This document shows, piece by piece, positions 26,619 to 35,027 of a DNA stretch of 64,000 nt. Within the stretch, counting starts at the first letter, position 1. The number at the start of each line of letters is the position of its first letter. Source of the DNA: Helicobacter_F equorum (lineage in GTDB: Bacteria; Campylobacterota; Campylobacteria; Campylobacterales; Helicobacteraceae); NCBI RefSeq assembly GCF_042649585.1, contig NZ_JBHRZM010000002.1, forward strand, positions 1 through 64,000, written 5' to 3'. The notes below the pieces were generated by a model. It had not been told where the DNA came from. It ran no database searches and saw only the letters and a program-made list of their open reading frames with translations. Made by a program: the position numbers and the translations under genes.

Positions 26619-26885
26619 TCATAAAATGACTAGTTTGCATATGCAGTTTTTGGCTGTTAGTTGTGAATCTAAACGAGTATGCAGAGATTGTATGTCTTGG
26701 GGTGTATAGGTTTCATCGATGCTTTCAAAATATAGTGCTAGTGTGCAATTATTCGAGTATTGTCTTGGTGCAGGGCAATACTCAAAGACTAGTCCAAATT
26801 CTTTAAAACTTGGACTGCCTAAAACTCTTCCAGTTTCAAATGCCTCACTCGTGCTTTTAAAAATACAATACCCGCGAAACAGCAT
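26619..26885 (-). CDS. Small conserved-looking hypothetical protein
   Basis: This is an 88-residue soluble protein with four to five cysteines and no signal peptide or membrane helix. It starts nine bases after the pycB stop on the same strand and so is probably the second gene of that operon. Codon use matches neighbours, and its end lies 17 bases from the convergent dapE stop, leaving no room for another explanation of the conserved frame. I do not recognise a family. A role linked to PycB is only a guess from position. Confidence 0.6.
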   Translation of the reverse strand: MLFRGYCIFKSTSEAFETGRVLGSPSFKEFGLVFEYCPAPRQYSNNCTLALYFESIDETYTPQDIQSLHTRLDSQLTAKNCICKLVIL

Positions 26886-26894
26886 ACCCAGAAT

Positions 26895-28694
26895 CTAGCC
26901 TATAAACATAATAGCTGCACCTGCTCCCACCTGCATGCCTTCGGTAGCATAGATTTCTTTGACTACGCCATCAACTGCGGCAAGTACTTCATTTTCCATT
27001 TTCATTGCTTCGACAATTGCTAATGTATCGCCGACTTTTACGCTATCGCCCTGTTTGACTTTGATTTTAGTAAGTGTGCCGGGCATTGGGCTTTGTGCAT
27101 GTCCTACTCCTGTGGCTTGTGGTAAGCCCGTGCGTGTGGTTTTATGTTCTTTGGAATCTTTGTCTTGTGTGGTATTGAGATTTTCGACATACACTTCCCT
27201 AAGTTCTCCGTCAATACGCATAAAAAATGGACGTACACCCTCATTTTTCTCTCCGCTTCCTTCGATTTTTATGACATATTGTTCTCCATTAACCGTGATA
27301 GCAAATTCTTTTGGGAGTTTATCCACGCCCTTGTCTTCAAAATTTTCTAGTGCTTCAGGTTGTAGGCAATTTTGATTGCGTTCTTGGAGGAAAATTTTGG
27401 CTACATTGCCAAATATGGCATATGAAATGACATCAGTTGGGCTTTTGGCAAAGTCTTTGGAATCTATGCGAGCTTGTGGTAATTCATCACTCAATAAATC
27501 CGCAGGACGCACATCAATAGGTTGTGTGTCGCCAAGCACTTTTGCACTAAGTATTTTTGAGATAGGAGCTGGTGTTTTGCCATATAGCCCTTTAACAATA
27601 TTGCGTGTTTCTGTCGTGATTGTTTTGTAACGCTCACCCATAAGCACATTTAATACAGCCTGTGTGCCCACAATTTGGCTAGAAGGCGTTACAAGTGGGA
27701 CAAAACCAAAATCCTCGCGCACTTTTGGAATCTCTTTCATCACTTCATCAATTCTATCTAGGGCATTTTGTTCTTTAAGTTGGTTTGCCATATTTGAAAT
27801 CATACCGCCTGGGATTTGTGAAAGGAGCACACGGGTATCAATTTGATTATAGACAGATTCAAATTTCGCGTATTTGCGACGATTGCGTCGCAAGATCTCA
27901 CTTGCCTCTTCCATAAGCTCTAATTTTAAGCCAGTATCATAAGGGGTATCTTTGAGTGTAGCGACCATAGATTGTGTGCATGGGTGGCTTGTGCCTTCAG
28001 CAAGGGCAGAGTTGGCTAGATCCAAGACATCAACCCCCGCTTCAAGAGCTTTTAAGTGCGCTCCAAAAGCAAAACCAGCAGTAGAGTGTGTATGAAAGCT
28101 AAGACTAACCCCTATTTCTTCTTTAAGTGCCTTGACAAGCTCATACGCTTTAAATGGCGTGATGAGTCCCGCCATATCTTTAATGGCAATTGAATCACAA
28201 CCCATATTGACTAGTTCTTTGGCATATGCAACAAAGCCTTGTGTTGTATGGATGGGTGAAGTTGTATAGCAGATAGCGCCTTGAGCGTGTTTATTGTTTT
28301 TTTTGACAGATTCTATACTTGTTTTAAGATTACGCGCATCATTAAACGCATCAAAGATTCGAAAAATATCCATACCAGCTTGTGCGCTTAATGTGATAAA
28401 TTCTCGCACAACATCATCGGCATAATGTCGATATCCGATGAGGTTTTGTCCACGTAAAAGCATCTGCAATGGTGTGGTTTTAAAAATATCTTTAAATGTT
28501 GCTAGGCGTTCAAATGGATCTTCTTTTGCGTAGCGCAAACATGCATCATATGTTGCTCCACCCCATACTTCCACGCTATAAAAGCCCACTTTTTCAAAGA
28601 GTTTGGCTGCCTCTACCATATCTTGTATTCGCATTCTTGTAGCTAAAAGTGATTGATGTCCATCACGCAAGGAATTCTCTGTAATTTTTATCAT
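26895..28694 (-). CDS. pycB: Pyruvate carboxylase subunit B / oxaloacetate decarboxylase alpha-like
   Basis: This 599-residue biotin enzyme subunit carries the carboxyltransferase domain (ITENSLRDGHQSLLATRM at residues 3-20, metal site HTHSTAG) and, after a Lys-rich linker, a C-terminal biotinyl domain with Lys565 in EAMKMEN. In Campylobacter and relatives it works with a separate biotin carboxylase (PycA) to make oxaloacetate from pyruvate; the same architecture occurs in sodium-pumping oxaloacetate decarboxylase. No beta or gamma pump subunit lies nearby, which favours pyruvate carboxylase. ATG 28694 follows GAGAGGT; an upstream start would add 11 residues without support. Confidence 0.9.
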   Translation of the reverse strand: MIKITENSLRDGHQSLLATRMRIQDMVEAAKLFEKVGFYSVEVWGGATYDACLRYAKEDPFERLATFKDIFKTTPLQMLLRGQNLIGYRHYADDVVREFITLSAQAGMDIFRIFDAFNDARNLKTSIESVKKNNKHAQGAICYTTSPIHTTQGFVAYAKELVNMGCDSIAIKDMAGLITPFKAYELVKALKEEIGVSLSFHTHSTAGFAFGAHLKALEAGVDVLDLANSALAEGTSHPCTQSMVATLKDTPYDTGLKLELMEEASEILRRNRRKYAKFESVYNQIDTRVLLSQIPGGMISNMANQLKEQNALDRIDEVMKEIPKVREDFGFVPLVTPSSQIVGTQAVLNVLMGERYKTITTETRNIVKGLYGKTPAPISKILSAKVLGDTQPIDVRPADLLSDELPQARIDSKDFAKSPTDVISYAIFGNVAKIFLQERNQNCLQPEALENFEDKGVDKLPKEFAITVNGEQYVIKIEGSGEKNEGVRPFFMRIDGELREVYVENLNTTQDKDSKEHKTTRTGLPQATGVGHAQSPMPGTLTKIKVKQGDSVKVGDTLAIVEAMKMENEVLAAVDGVVKEIYATEGMQVGAGAAIMFIG

Positions 28695-28739
28695 TGTTTT
28701 ACCTCTCAAAGTGTATTTGCCAACCACATGGATTAGGTT

Positions 28740-28745
28740 ATTATA
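28740..28745 (-). promoter_or_regulatory. Predicted -10 element of pycB
   Basis: TATAAT on the minus strand lies 46 bases upstream of the ATG at 28694, in a run of A and T. Confidence 0.5.
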
Positions 28746-28814
28746 TAGGAGTTTTTATAAAAAGCGTCATAATTTCAAAAAATATTACATCTCGGATGTC
28801 TTATTTACCCTCTT

Positions 28815-29003
28815 TTATTCTCTGTAAGTTTCGGAGACTTGGTTTTTAATGTCTCCCCAATATCGTAGCCTCTGTGTATTTGGAATCTCTTTGCCATTAG
28901 CACACACACCAGAGACTATCCTGCCATTTTCATAGGTTATTTGTGCTTGTAAGTTTCCATTTTCATAATACCACCAGCATACAAAAGAATCTTTTTCATA
29001 CAA
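28815..29003 (-). CDS. Short MORN-repeat (YwqK-like) protein or fragment
   Basis: The 62 residues contain WYYENGNLQAQITYENGRIVS, a match to the MORN_2 repeat (YxNGxLxxxxxYxNGxxxG) found in YwqK-type proteins. Family proteins usually have several repeats and over 100 residues, so this is a short version or a remnant. There is no strong ribosome site, though TACAAT lies about 60 bases upstream on the same strand. The remaining bases of 28746-29194 show nothing else. Confidence 0.4.
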   Translation of the reverse strand: MYEKDSFVCWWYYENGNLQAQITYENGRIVSGVCANGKEIPNTQRLRYWGDIKNQVSETYRE

Positions 29004-29194
29004 ACTTTTGATAGATAGATTTATTTGGTGCTTTTGTTTCTTGTGTAAGGCTATTGTATCACATGTTTTGTACGTCGCTTCTTGAAACTTGCTCTTGTTT
29101 ATTGTAGTCTCAATACATTACACTGCATTGTATGTTGCGATAAATCTCTGATAGATTCTAGTGTTCAAAAAGTGCCAGAATCAAAAACTTACAC

Positions 29195-29200
29195 TATAAT
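29195..29200 (+). promoter_or_regulatory. Predicted -10 element of the UDG-like operon
   Basis: TATAAT in ACACTATAATGTAG lies 34 bases before ATG 29234. Confidence 0.6.
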
Positions 29201-29233
29201 GTAGCATGAATTTTATCTTACACAAGGATTGTA

Positions 29234-29914
29234 ATGTCTGCGAGGATTATTTGGCAACTTTTGGCCTTAAAGCGACTATATCTTAAAAGAATGTGCGGAG
29301 AGCATTTCACACAGCTCCAAGAAAAAATGCCACAAAAAACACATTCAATGACTTCTATCATGAATGGGTGTGGTGGTGATTTGGATTCTTTAATTGATTC
29401 TTGTAATCTGTGTGCACGTTCTAAACTTACCACAAAAAGAGTGAGTGGTTTTGTTAATCCCAAAGCTTTGATATGTTTTATTACAGCAAACCCTCTTGTG
29501 GAATCTACACATAATCAACTTATGTTTGCTTCTAACAAAAGTGCAACTATGCTACAAAATATGATTGCTCATGTCTTCAAAATATCGCCCCAAGCTTGTT
29601 CGATTCTCTCTTTGTTAAAATGCCCCATAGAATCTACCCCACATACTGATGAAGTCTCAATGTGTTTGGAATTTTTGCACAAACAGCTTGAATGTATGGC
29701 ACCTCAAGTGATTGTGCTTTTTGGACGAGAGTGTGCACAATATATATTAGGACAGAATCTAGAGGGTGTGAGGGATTTTAGAGATTATGGTAGAATATTG
29801 TGGCATAATAATCGGTCATTTTTGCTTACTTATTCGCTAGGTGAGATTGTGCGTAATCCATCACTAAAGCCACAAGTTATGCAACATCTTTTGGTAGCCA
29901 AGGGAGTATTATGA
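29234..29914 (+). CDS. Uracil-DNA-glycosylase-like (family 4 fold) protein with altered active site
   Basis: The protein (226 residues) keeps the scaffold of family 4 uracil-DNA glycosylases. The iron-sulfur cysteines are in place: Cys57 and Cys60 in CNLC, Cys130 in LLKCP and Cys144. The strand APQVIVLFGRECAQYILG is also present. The catalytic GEGPG loop that should follow the first strand is instead ITANPLVE. The second motif (HPS) is replaced by TYSLGEIVRNPS. Standard uracil excision is therefore doubtful. The gene starts an operon: its stop overlaps the next start by four bases. ATG 29234 follows AAGGA. It may be a divergent glycosylase or a protein reusing the fold. Confidence 0.75.
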   Translation: MSARIIWQLLALKRLYLKRMCGEHFTQLQEKMPQKTHSMTSIMNGCGGDLDSLIDSCNLCARSKLTTKRVSGFVNPKALICFITANPLVESTHNQLMFASNKSATMLQNMIAHVFKISPQACSILSLLKCPIESTPHTDEVSMCLEFLHKQLECMAPQVIVLFGRECAQYILGQNLEGVRDFRDYGRILWHNNRSFLLTYSLGEIVRNPSLKPQVMQHLLVAKGVL

Positions 29915-31125
29915 GGGTTTTTGTCTTAGGTTGTTTGTTGTGTATGGGGTTGTGGGCAAAGAGTTATATTATCTCGCCTCTGCCTCTTCCTAAGCAAGAG
30001 ATTATTGATTTTGAAGTGCGTTCGTGCGATAAACGATGCTTAAATAAACTCTATGAAGAAGGCTTGTATTTTTCATTTATTGGGAGATTCCAAGATGAGC
30101 AAGATTCTGATTTGCGATCCAAACTTACTTTGGCTTTGCAAGAATTATCCATTCTTGATATACCTAGCGCCTCAAATGGCAATATCGCAAAGGTAAAACT
30201 TGCACTTTTAATGCCCAAAAAAGTCATAGGGCGTTATTTTAGTGAAAGCATTGACATAATCCTTTCGTATCTTATGACACGAGGTGTGGATTTTAGCTTT
30301 GAGGTATTTAATACCGATACAGAAGACACACAAGCGATTGAGAGAGCATATCAGCGTGCTATTAATGCTCAAAGCGACTTTGTGATCGGAATCTTTACTA
30401 CTAGAGGTGCTATAGAGCTTGCAAAGAATATTAAAATTAGCATACCAATCTATTTACCTACAATCAACATTCACCAAATAGGCGATACAAAGATTCCTAA
30501 GAATCTATATTTTGGCGGTGTGGATTATGAAAGCCAAATAGAGCTTATTGCAAACCTTGCGCGAGGTGAAAATATCGTAGCTTATAATGATAGTTCTCCT
30601 ATGGGGCAGTATTTAGGATCGCTTTTGCGCGCAAAAGACACAAATATTATTTATGAGCAAAATATAGATTCTACGATAGCTAAGCGCTTTAACTCTACAC
30701 TTGCACAACAAAAATCCTACCTTCAATCCAATGTGGTAGTATTTAATACTTCTGGAGCACGCACGGGACTTATGCTTTCACAAATGTTTGTGGACACCAT
30801 AAAGCCTAAAAAAATGTTTTCTACACAGGTAAATTATGATTGGGCATTGCTAAATTCTGTGCAATATAGTGGTAAAGAAGAATTATATGTCATCAATGTG
30901 ATCTTTGATATTAATCCGCACCTTTTGGAATATGCGTCCTTGTTGGGGAGAGACTTGAAATATAATTGGGTGAGTTATGCTACTGCTGTAGGCGTAGAGC
31001 TTTTGCTAGGGGCGCAACTTTCTGATGAGGAGCGCTTTTTTCGTGAGCAATTTTTAGATAATCAAGTGCATTATACGAACAGAATCTATAAGTTTTCTGG
31101 AAAGAGTTTTGATGAGTATCGTTAA
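29911..31125 (+). CDS. Periplasmic protein with type 1 binding-protein-like fold
   Basis: An N-terminal signal peptide (MRVFVLGCLLCMGLWAKS) is followed by about 385 residues. The middle part alternates strands and helices as in type 1 periplasmic binding proteins or the LpoA/LppC group: KVKLALLMPKKVIGRYF, SDFVIGIFTTRGAIELA, SIPIYLPTIN, NIVAYNDSSPMGQYL. An early Cys-x3-Cys (SCDKRC) could form a disulfide. It overlaps the UDG-like gene by four bases and the YkgJ-type gene by 14, so it belongs to a tight operon. I do not recognise a named family, and the ligand is unknown. Confidence 0.7.
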   Translation: MRVFVLGCLLCMGLWAKSYIISPLPLPKQEIIDFEVRSCDKRCLNKLYEEGLYFSFIGRFQDEQDSDLRSKLTLALQELSILDIPSASNGNIAKVKLALLMPKKVIGRYFSESIDIILSYLMTRGVDFSFEVFNTDTEDTQAIERAYQRAINAQSDFVIGIFTTRGAIELAKNIKISIPIYLPTINIHQIGDTKIPKNLYFGGVDYESQIELIANLARGENIVAYNDSSPMGQYLGSLLRAKDTNIIYEQNIDSTIAKRFNSTLAQQKSYLQSNVVVFNTSGARTGLMLSQMFVDTIKPKKMFSTQVNYDWALLNSVQYSGKEELYVINVIFDINPHLLEYASLLGRDLKYNWVSYATAVGVELLLGAQLSDEERFFREQFLDNQVHYTNRIYKFSGKSFDEYR

Positions 31126-31504
31126 AAAGGAAGGATTTAATTTTTCTTTTGATACACAAAAGTGCGAAGTATGTGGTGGTAAATGTTGCACAGGAAGTGA
31201 AGGGTATGTTTTTGTGAGTCTTCAAGAAATGCTTGATATAGCTCATATGCTCGGAATAGAATTTGAGGAATTTACACACAAATTTGTGCGTAAGATCGGT
31301 TATAAATTTTCATTTATTGAAAAGCCTTGTGATGATGGCTTAGCCTGTGTGTTTTACGACAATGGAAAATGCAGGATTTATACCAAACGCCCAAAACAAT
31401 GCAAAGATTTTCCATTTTGGGAGGGTTATAAACAAGAGAATCTAACATCACAAGATTCTAAGAATTTGCAAAAAGAATGCATAGGAGTGTGTTTTGAGTC
31501 ATAA
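31112..31504 (+). CDS. YkgJ-family cysteine-cluster protein
   Basis: This 130-residue cytoplasmic protein has the zinc/iron-chelating pattern of the YkgJ (CxxCxxxCC) family: CEVCGGKCC near residue 18, then CVFYDNGKCRIYTKRPKQCKDF with three further cysteines and the characteristic RPxxC. The cluster metal is inferred; some relatives are thought to bind Fe-S or zinc. ATG 31112 is used, inside the end of the preceding gene. Its own end overlaps the following TPR gene by 11 bases. Confidence 0.85.
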   Translation: MSIVKKEGFNFSFDTQKCEVCGGKCCTGSEGYVFVSLQEMLDIAHMLGIEFEEFTHKFVRKIGYKFSFIEKPCDDGLACVFYDNGKCRIYTKRPKQCKDFPFWEGYKQENLTSQDSKNLQKECIGVCFES

Positions 31505-32759
31505 ATTTTTGAGAATCTTGCTAGGCTTATTGTGTGCTATGAGTATAGCGTTTGGGGCATTTGATGAAGAAGACTATATGTTTAAGGCACTAGATTTGCA
31601 AGATCAGGGCAAAATTCAAGAAGCGCGTGATATATATCTTGTGTTGTATGATGAGACAAAAAAACTTGAATATCTCAAAGAGAGTATTTTGCTTTCAAGT
31701 CGCTTTGAACAACCACACATTATTTTAAGCTATATCCAAGATTACAAGCAACAAACACAAGAAGAGGATATAGAGATGAATAAAGCACTTCTTGATGTGT
31801 ATCTTAAAACAAATGATCTACATAAAGCCTTGCCTATCGCACAAATGATAGTTACACAAGAAGATACGCCAATGATACATAATGTTTTGGGTGTGATTTA
31901 TGTCAATCTTGGCGATTTGCAGAGCGCCATTAATGAGTTTCAAACGCTCTATGAAGAGACAAAAGCACCAGAAGCTTTGCAAAGACTTGTAGTGTTGTAT
32001 GGGCAAACACAACAATTCCAAAAGGGCATAGCATTGCTTGATACATATTTTAGGGATAATGCGTGTGATGGTGAGTTATGCGCGATGGCAATACAAATCT
32101 ATGCTAAGGCTATGGAAGGGGATAAATTAGAATCTATTCTTAAAAAGCGCTATGAGGAAAATCCTACTATAGCAAATGCACAGAATCTTATTTATATTTA
32201 TTCATTGCGCAAAAAATATGATGAAGCATTAAAAATCGCCTCTAGGTATCCTTTTGATCCAAAAATACTCTTTGGTTTATATGTGGAAACAAAAGATTAT
32301 GACAATGCCTATAAAATAGCTTTGAAGATATACAAAAATTCTAATGAAGCTATGTATTTGGGGCTTGCGCAGCTTTATAGGTTTGAAACCCTGACAAACA
32401 AAACAGATTCTAAAAAGGTTTTGCCCATCTTGCAAGATATGGATAAGGCAATCGAGCTTATTCAAAAAGATGGTGTGCCAGATAGCTTACAAAAAGAGAA
32501 TCTTGGATTGTTTTATAATTTTATGGGATTTTTGCTGATTGATTTGGATTTAGATGTAGAAAAGGGTATCTCTTATGTGCAAAAAGCTTTAGAAATTGCA
32601 CCAAGTACCATAGCATATTTGGATTCTTTAGCGTGGGGGTATTATAAGCAAAAACATTGCAAGAGAGCAAAAGAAGTATTTGCAAAGATTCCAAAAGAGA
32701 GTCTTTCTAGCGATGAAGAATTATTAAAACACGCTAAATCACTTGATTTATGTCAGTAA
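31494..32759 (+). CDS. Exported tetratricopeptide-repeat protein
   Basis: A signal peptide (HKFLRILLGLLCAMSIAFGAF) precedes about 400 residues of helical repeats. Several TPR units can be seen (KALPIAQMIV...HNVLGVIYVNLGDLQSAINEF, then AQNLIYIYSLRKKYDEALKIA, and a last ISYVQKALEIAPSTIAYLDSLAWGYYKQ). Such proteins act as scaffolds in the periplasm or at the outer membrane. The start is TTG 31494, six bases after AGGAG, overlapping the YkgJ-type gene. It ends the four-gene operon. No partner is named by the sequence. Confidence 0.8.
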   Translation: MSHKFLRILLGLLCAMSIAFGAFDEEDYMFKALDLQDQGKIQEARDIYLVLYDETKKLEYLKESILLSSRFEQPHIILSYIQDYKQQTQEEDIEMNKALLDVYLKTNDLHKALPIAQMIVTQEDTPMIHNVLGVIYVNLGDLQSAINEFQTLYEETKAPEALQRLVVLYGQTQQFQKGIALLDTYFRDNACDGELCAMAIQIYAKAMEGDKLESILKKRYEENPTIANAQNLIYIYSLRKKYDEALKIASRYPFDPKILFGLYVETKDYDNAYKIALKIYKNSNEAMYLGLAQLYRFETLTNKTDSKKVLPILQDMDKAIELIQKDGVPDSLQKENLGLFYNFMGFLLIDLDLDVEKGISYVQKALEIAPSTIAYLDSLAWGYYKQKHCKRAKEVFAKIPKESLSSDEELLKHAKSLDLCQ

Positions 32760-32786
32760 ATAAGCCATTTTTTGGCGATGTTGTGT

Positions 32787-32792
32787 TACAAT
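32787..32792 (+). promoter_or_regulatory. Predicted -10 element of cheV
   Basis: TACAAT in GTGTTACAATGCG lies 35 bases before ATG 32827. Confidence 0.5.
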
Positions 32793-32826
32793 GCGAGGCA
32801 ATTTTTTAGAAAGGGGCGTGTGAGAG

Positions 32827-33789
32827 ATGTCTGCTAGTATGTCTAAAATCGATCAAGTAACCAGCCTACATAAAAACAATGAATTACAACTTTTATGCTT
32901 TCGTTTAGAAAAAGACCGCGATTTGTATGCGGTGAATGTTTTTAAGATTCGTGAGGTGATTAAATATAATGGTGCGCTTACAATCATAAGCCACGAATCA
33001 AATGCACTCGTAGAGGGTTTGATTACCATTAGGGATCTTACTATCCCACTTATTGATATGAAAAAATGGTTTTATTATGATCCTCGACAGCGAGATAGAG
33101 ATCTACGCCAATACTCCATTAAGCGCAATAAAGGTGAAGATGACATTATTATGATTTGTGAGTTTTCGCGATGGACAATAGGTGTGAGAATCTATGAAGC
33201 TGATAGAATCCTCAATAAAAAATGGACAGAGATTGAACAAAGCGTAGGTGTAGGGGGCAATGGACAAAATGGTAAGCTAGTAAGTCGCACACGATATTTT
33301 GATGGGCGCTTGGTGCAAGTGGTGGATATTGAAAAAATGCTTACTGATGTATTCCCATGGATAGAAAAAGAAAAAGAAGATGAAATGAAAAAAGTTTCAC
33401 AAGTCCAAGCGACTAAGTCCGTGTTACTTGCAGATGATAGCCCAAGCGTTTTGCGCACAATGCAAGTCATTCTAAATCGCATAGGTGTTGTGCATTATGA
33501 TTTTGTGAATGGACGAAAACTTTTAGATTATCTTTTTGCTCCTACGACAGATATTAGTAGCATAGGTATGATTATCACAGACTTAGAAATGCCAGAAGTT
33601 AGCGGATTTGAGGTGATTAAACAAGTCAAGGCAAATGCCACAACAGCACATATTCCTATTGTAGTCAATTCCTCTATGAGTGGTAGCAGTAACGAGGATA
33701 TGGCACGCAGCCTTAATGCTGATGAGTTTATCTCCAAATCCAATCCTGTGCAAATAGAGGCAGCTATTAAGCATCTTATGCTTCGATAG
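32827..33789 (+). CDS. cheV: Chemotaxis coupling protein CheV (CheW-REC fusion)
   Basis: CheV links chemoreceptors to the CheA kinase and may act as a phosphate sink. The 320 residues hold a CheW-like domain (about 15-175; YAVNVFKIREVIKYNG, ITIRDLTIPLIDM, RYFDGRLVQVVDIEKML) and a C-terminal receiver domain (about 195-318; VLLADDSPSVLRTM and the phospho-acceptor Asp in MIITDLEMP near 252). Helicobacter has several CheV proteins. This one is followed by nspC, as in the H. pylori cheV1 locus. That makes it the likely cheV1 counterpart. Confidence 0.95.
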   Translation: MSASMSKIDQVTSLHKNNELQLLCFRLEKDRDLYAVNVFKIREVIKYNGALTIISHESNALVEGLITIRDLTIPLIDMKKWFYYDPRQRDRDLRQYSIKRNKGEDDIIMICEFSRWTIGVRIYEADRILNKKWTEIEQSVGVGGNGQNGKLVSRTRYFDGRLVQVVDIEKMLTDVFPWIEKEKEDEMKKVSQVQATKSVLLADDSPSVLRTMQVILNRIGVVHYDFVNGRKLLDYLFAPTTDISSIGMIITDLEMPEVSGFEVIKQVKANATTAHIPIVVNSSMSGSSNEDMARSLNADEFISKSNPVQIEAAIKHLMLR

Positions 33790-33794
33790 TTTTT

Positions 33795-35027
33795 ATGTAT
33801 ATACCATTGTCAATGAGAGAAGTTAGTAGGCGTGTGTCACCAGATTGCTTAGATGCAATTACTACACCTTGTTATGTACTAGAGCGTGATAAATTGATTA
33901 CAAATCTTGCACTTTTAGAATCTGTGCAGCGTCGAAGTGGTGCAAAAATTCTCCTTGCACTTAAAGGCTATGCATTTTGGCGTTGTTTTGAAGAATTGCG
34001 CGATGTTTTGAGTGGAAGCACTGCGAGTGGATTATATGAGGCGCGTCTAGCATATGAAGAAGTAGGTGGAAGAGAGCAAAATAAGGAAGTATGTGTGTTT
34101 AGCCCCGCATATAAAGAGATAGATTCTCTTTTGCCTTATGCTACACACATTATTTTTAATTCTTTTGTGCAATGGCAAAAATTTTATCCTACTATCCAAG
34201 CACATAATTACACCAATCCGACGCACTATATTAGCGTTGGGTTGCGTGTAAATCCTCTATATAGCGAGGTTACGCCTGAAATTTATAATCCTTGTGCGCC
34301 AAATTCTCGACTAGGTATTATTCCTAGTGAGTTTGAAAAGGGTGTGCAAGAATTCGGATTAGATGGTATTGACGGATTGCATTTTCATACGCATTGTGAG
34401 CAAAATGCTGATGCACTGCAACGAACTTTGCCACATTTCTTGCAATATTTTGGACCATATTTGAATGGTAGAAAATGGGTGAATTTTGGTGGTGGGCATC
34501 ACATCACGCGCGAAGATTATGATGTAGAGTTGTTAGTAAAACTTGTGCAAGAGTTTAGGCAAACATATGGAGTAGAGGTCTTTTTAGAGCCTGGAGAGGC
34601 GGTAGGGTGGCAAGTTGGATTTCTTATTAGCGAAGTTGTGGATATAGTGCAAAATCAAGGAAACATCGCAGTTCTTGATGTAAGCGCTAGTGCACATATG
34701 CCTGATTGTCTTGAAATGCCTTATCGACCAAGTACTCTAAAGCTTAGCAATGGAGTTATTGAATCTGATAAAGGGGAAAATGTTGGTGCATATCGCTATC
34801 GACTTGGCGGACCTACTTGCCTAGCTGGTGATGTGCTTGGGGATTTTAGTTTTGATACGCCACTACAGATTGGAGATAAGATTATTTTTGAAGATATGTT
34901 GCACTATACGATTGTAAAAAACAATACATTTAATGGTGTGCCATTGCCTTCTTTGGGCGTGGTAGAAAATGGTAATTTTCGCACATTAAAGGAGTTTGAT
35001 TATTTTGACTACAAACAACGCAACTAA
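33795..35027 (+). CDS. nspC: Carboxynorspermidine/carboxyspermidine decarboxylase
   Basis: NspC is a PLP-dependent decarboxylase of the alanine-racemase fold that completes the alternative spermidine route used by Campylobacterota. The PLP lysine is Lys57 in LLALKGYAFW. HFHTHCEQNAD near residue 195, the glycine-rich WVNFGGGHH, and EPGEA near 265 are family marks, and RLGGPTCLAGDV holds the catalytic cysteine. The length of 410 residues is usual. No clear ribosome site precedes ATG 33795 (five bases after cheV), suggesting coupling to cheV; ATG 33813 is an alternative. Confidence 0.94.
   Translation: MYIPLSMREVSRRVSPDCLDAITTPCYVLERDKLITNLALLESVQRRSGAKILLALKGYAFWRCFEELRDVLSGSTASGLYEARLAYEEVGGREQNKEVCVFSPAYKEIDSLLPYATHIIFNSFVQWQKFYPTIQAHNYTNPTHYISVGLRVNPLYSEVTPEIYNPCAPNSRLGIIPSEFEKGVQEFGLDGIDGLHFHTHCEQNADALQRTLPHFLQYFGPYLNGRKWVNFGGGHHITREDYDVELLVKLVQEFRQTYGVEVFLEPGEAVGWQVGFLISEVVDIVQNQGNIAVLDVSASAHMPDCLEMPYRPSTLKLSNGVIESDKGENVGAYRYRLGGPTCLAGDVLGDFSFDTPLQIGDKIIFEDMLHYTIVKNNTFNGVPLPSLGVVENGNFRTLKEFDYFDYKQRN

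Noticed and set aside
26895..28694. Sodium-pumping oxaloacetate decarboxylase
   Set aside because: No beta or gamma pump subunit lies nearby and the length fits the two-subunit pyruvate carboxylase of Campylobacterota, though the domain plan alone cannot exclude it.
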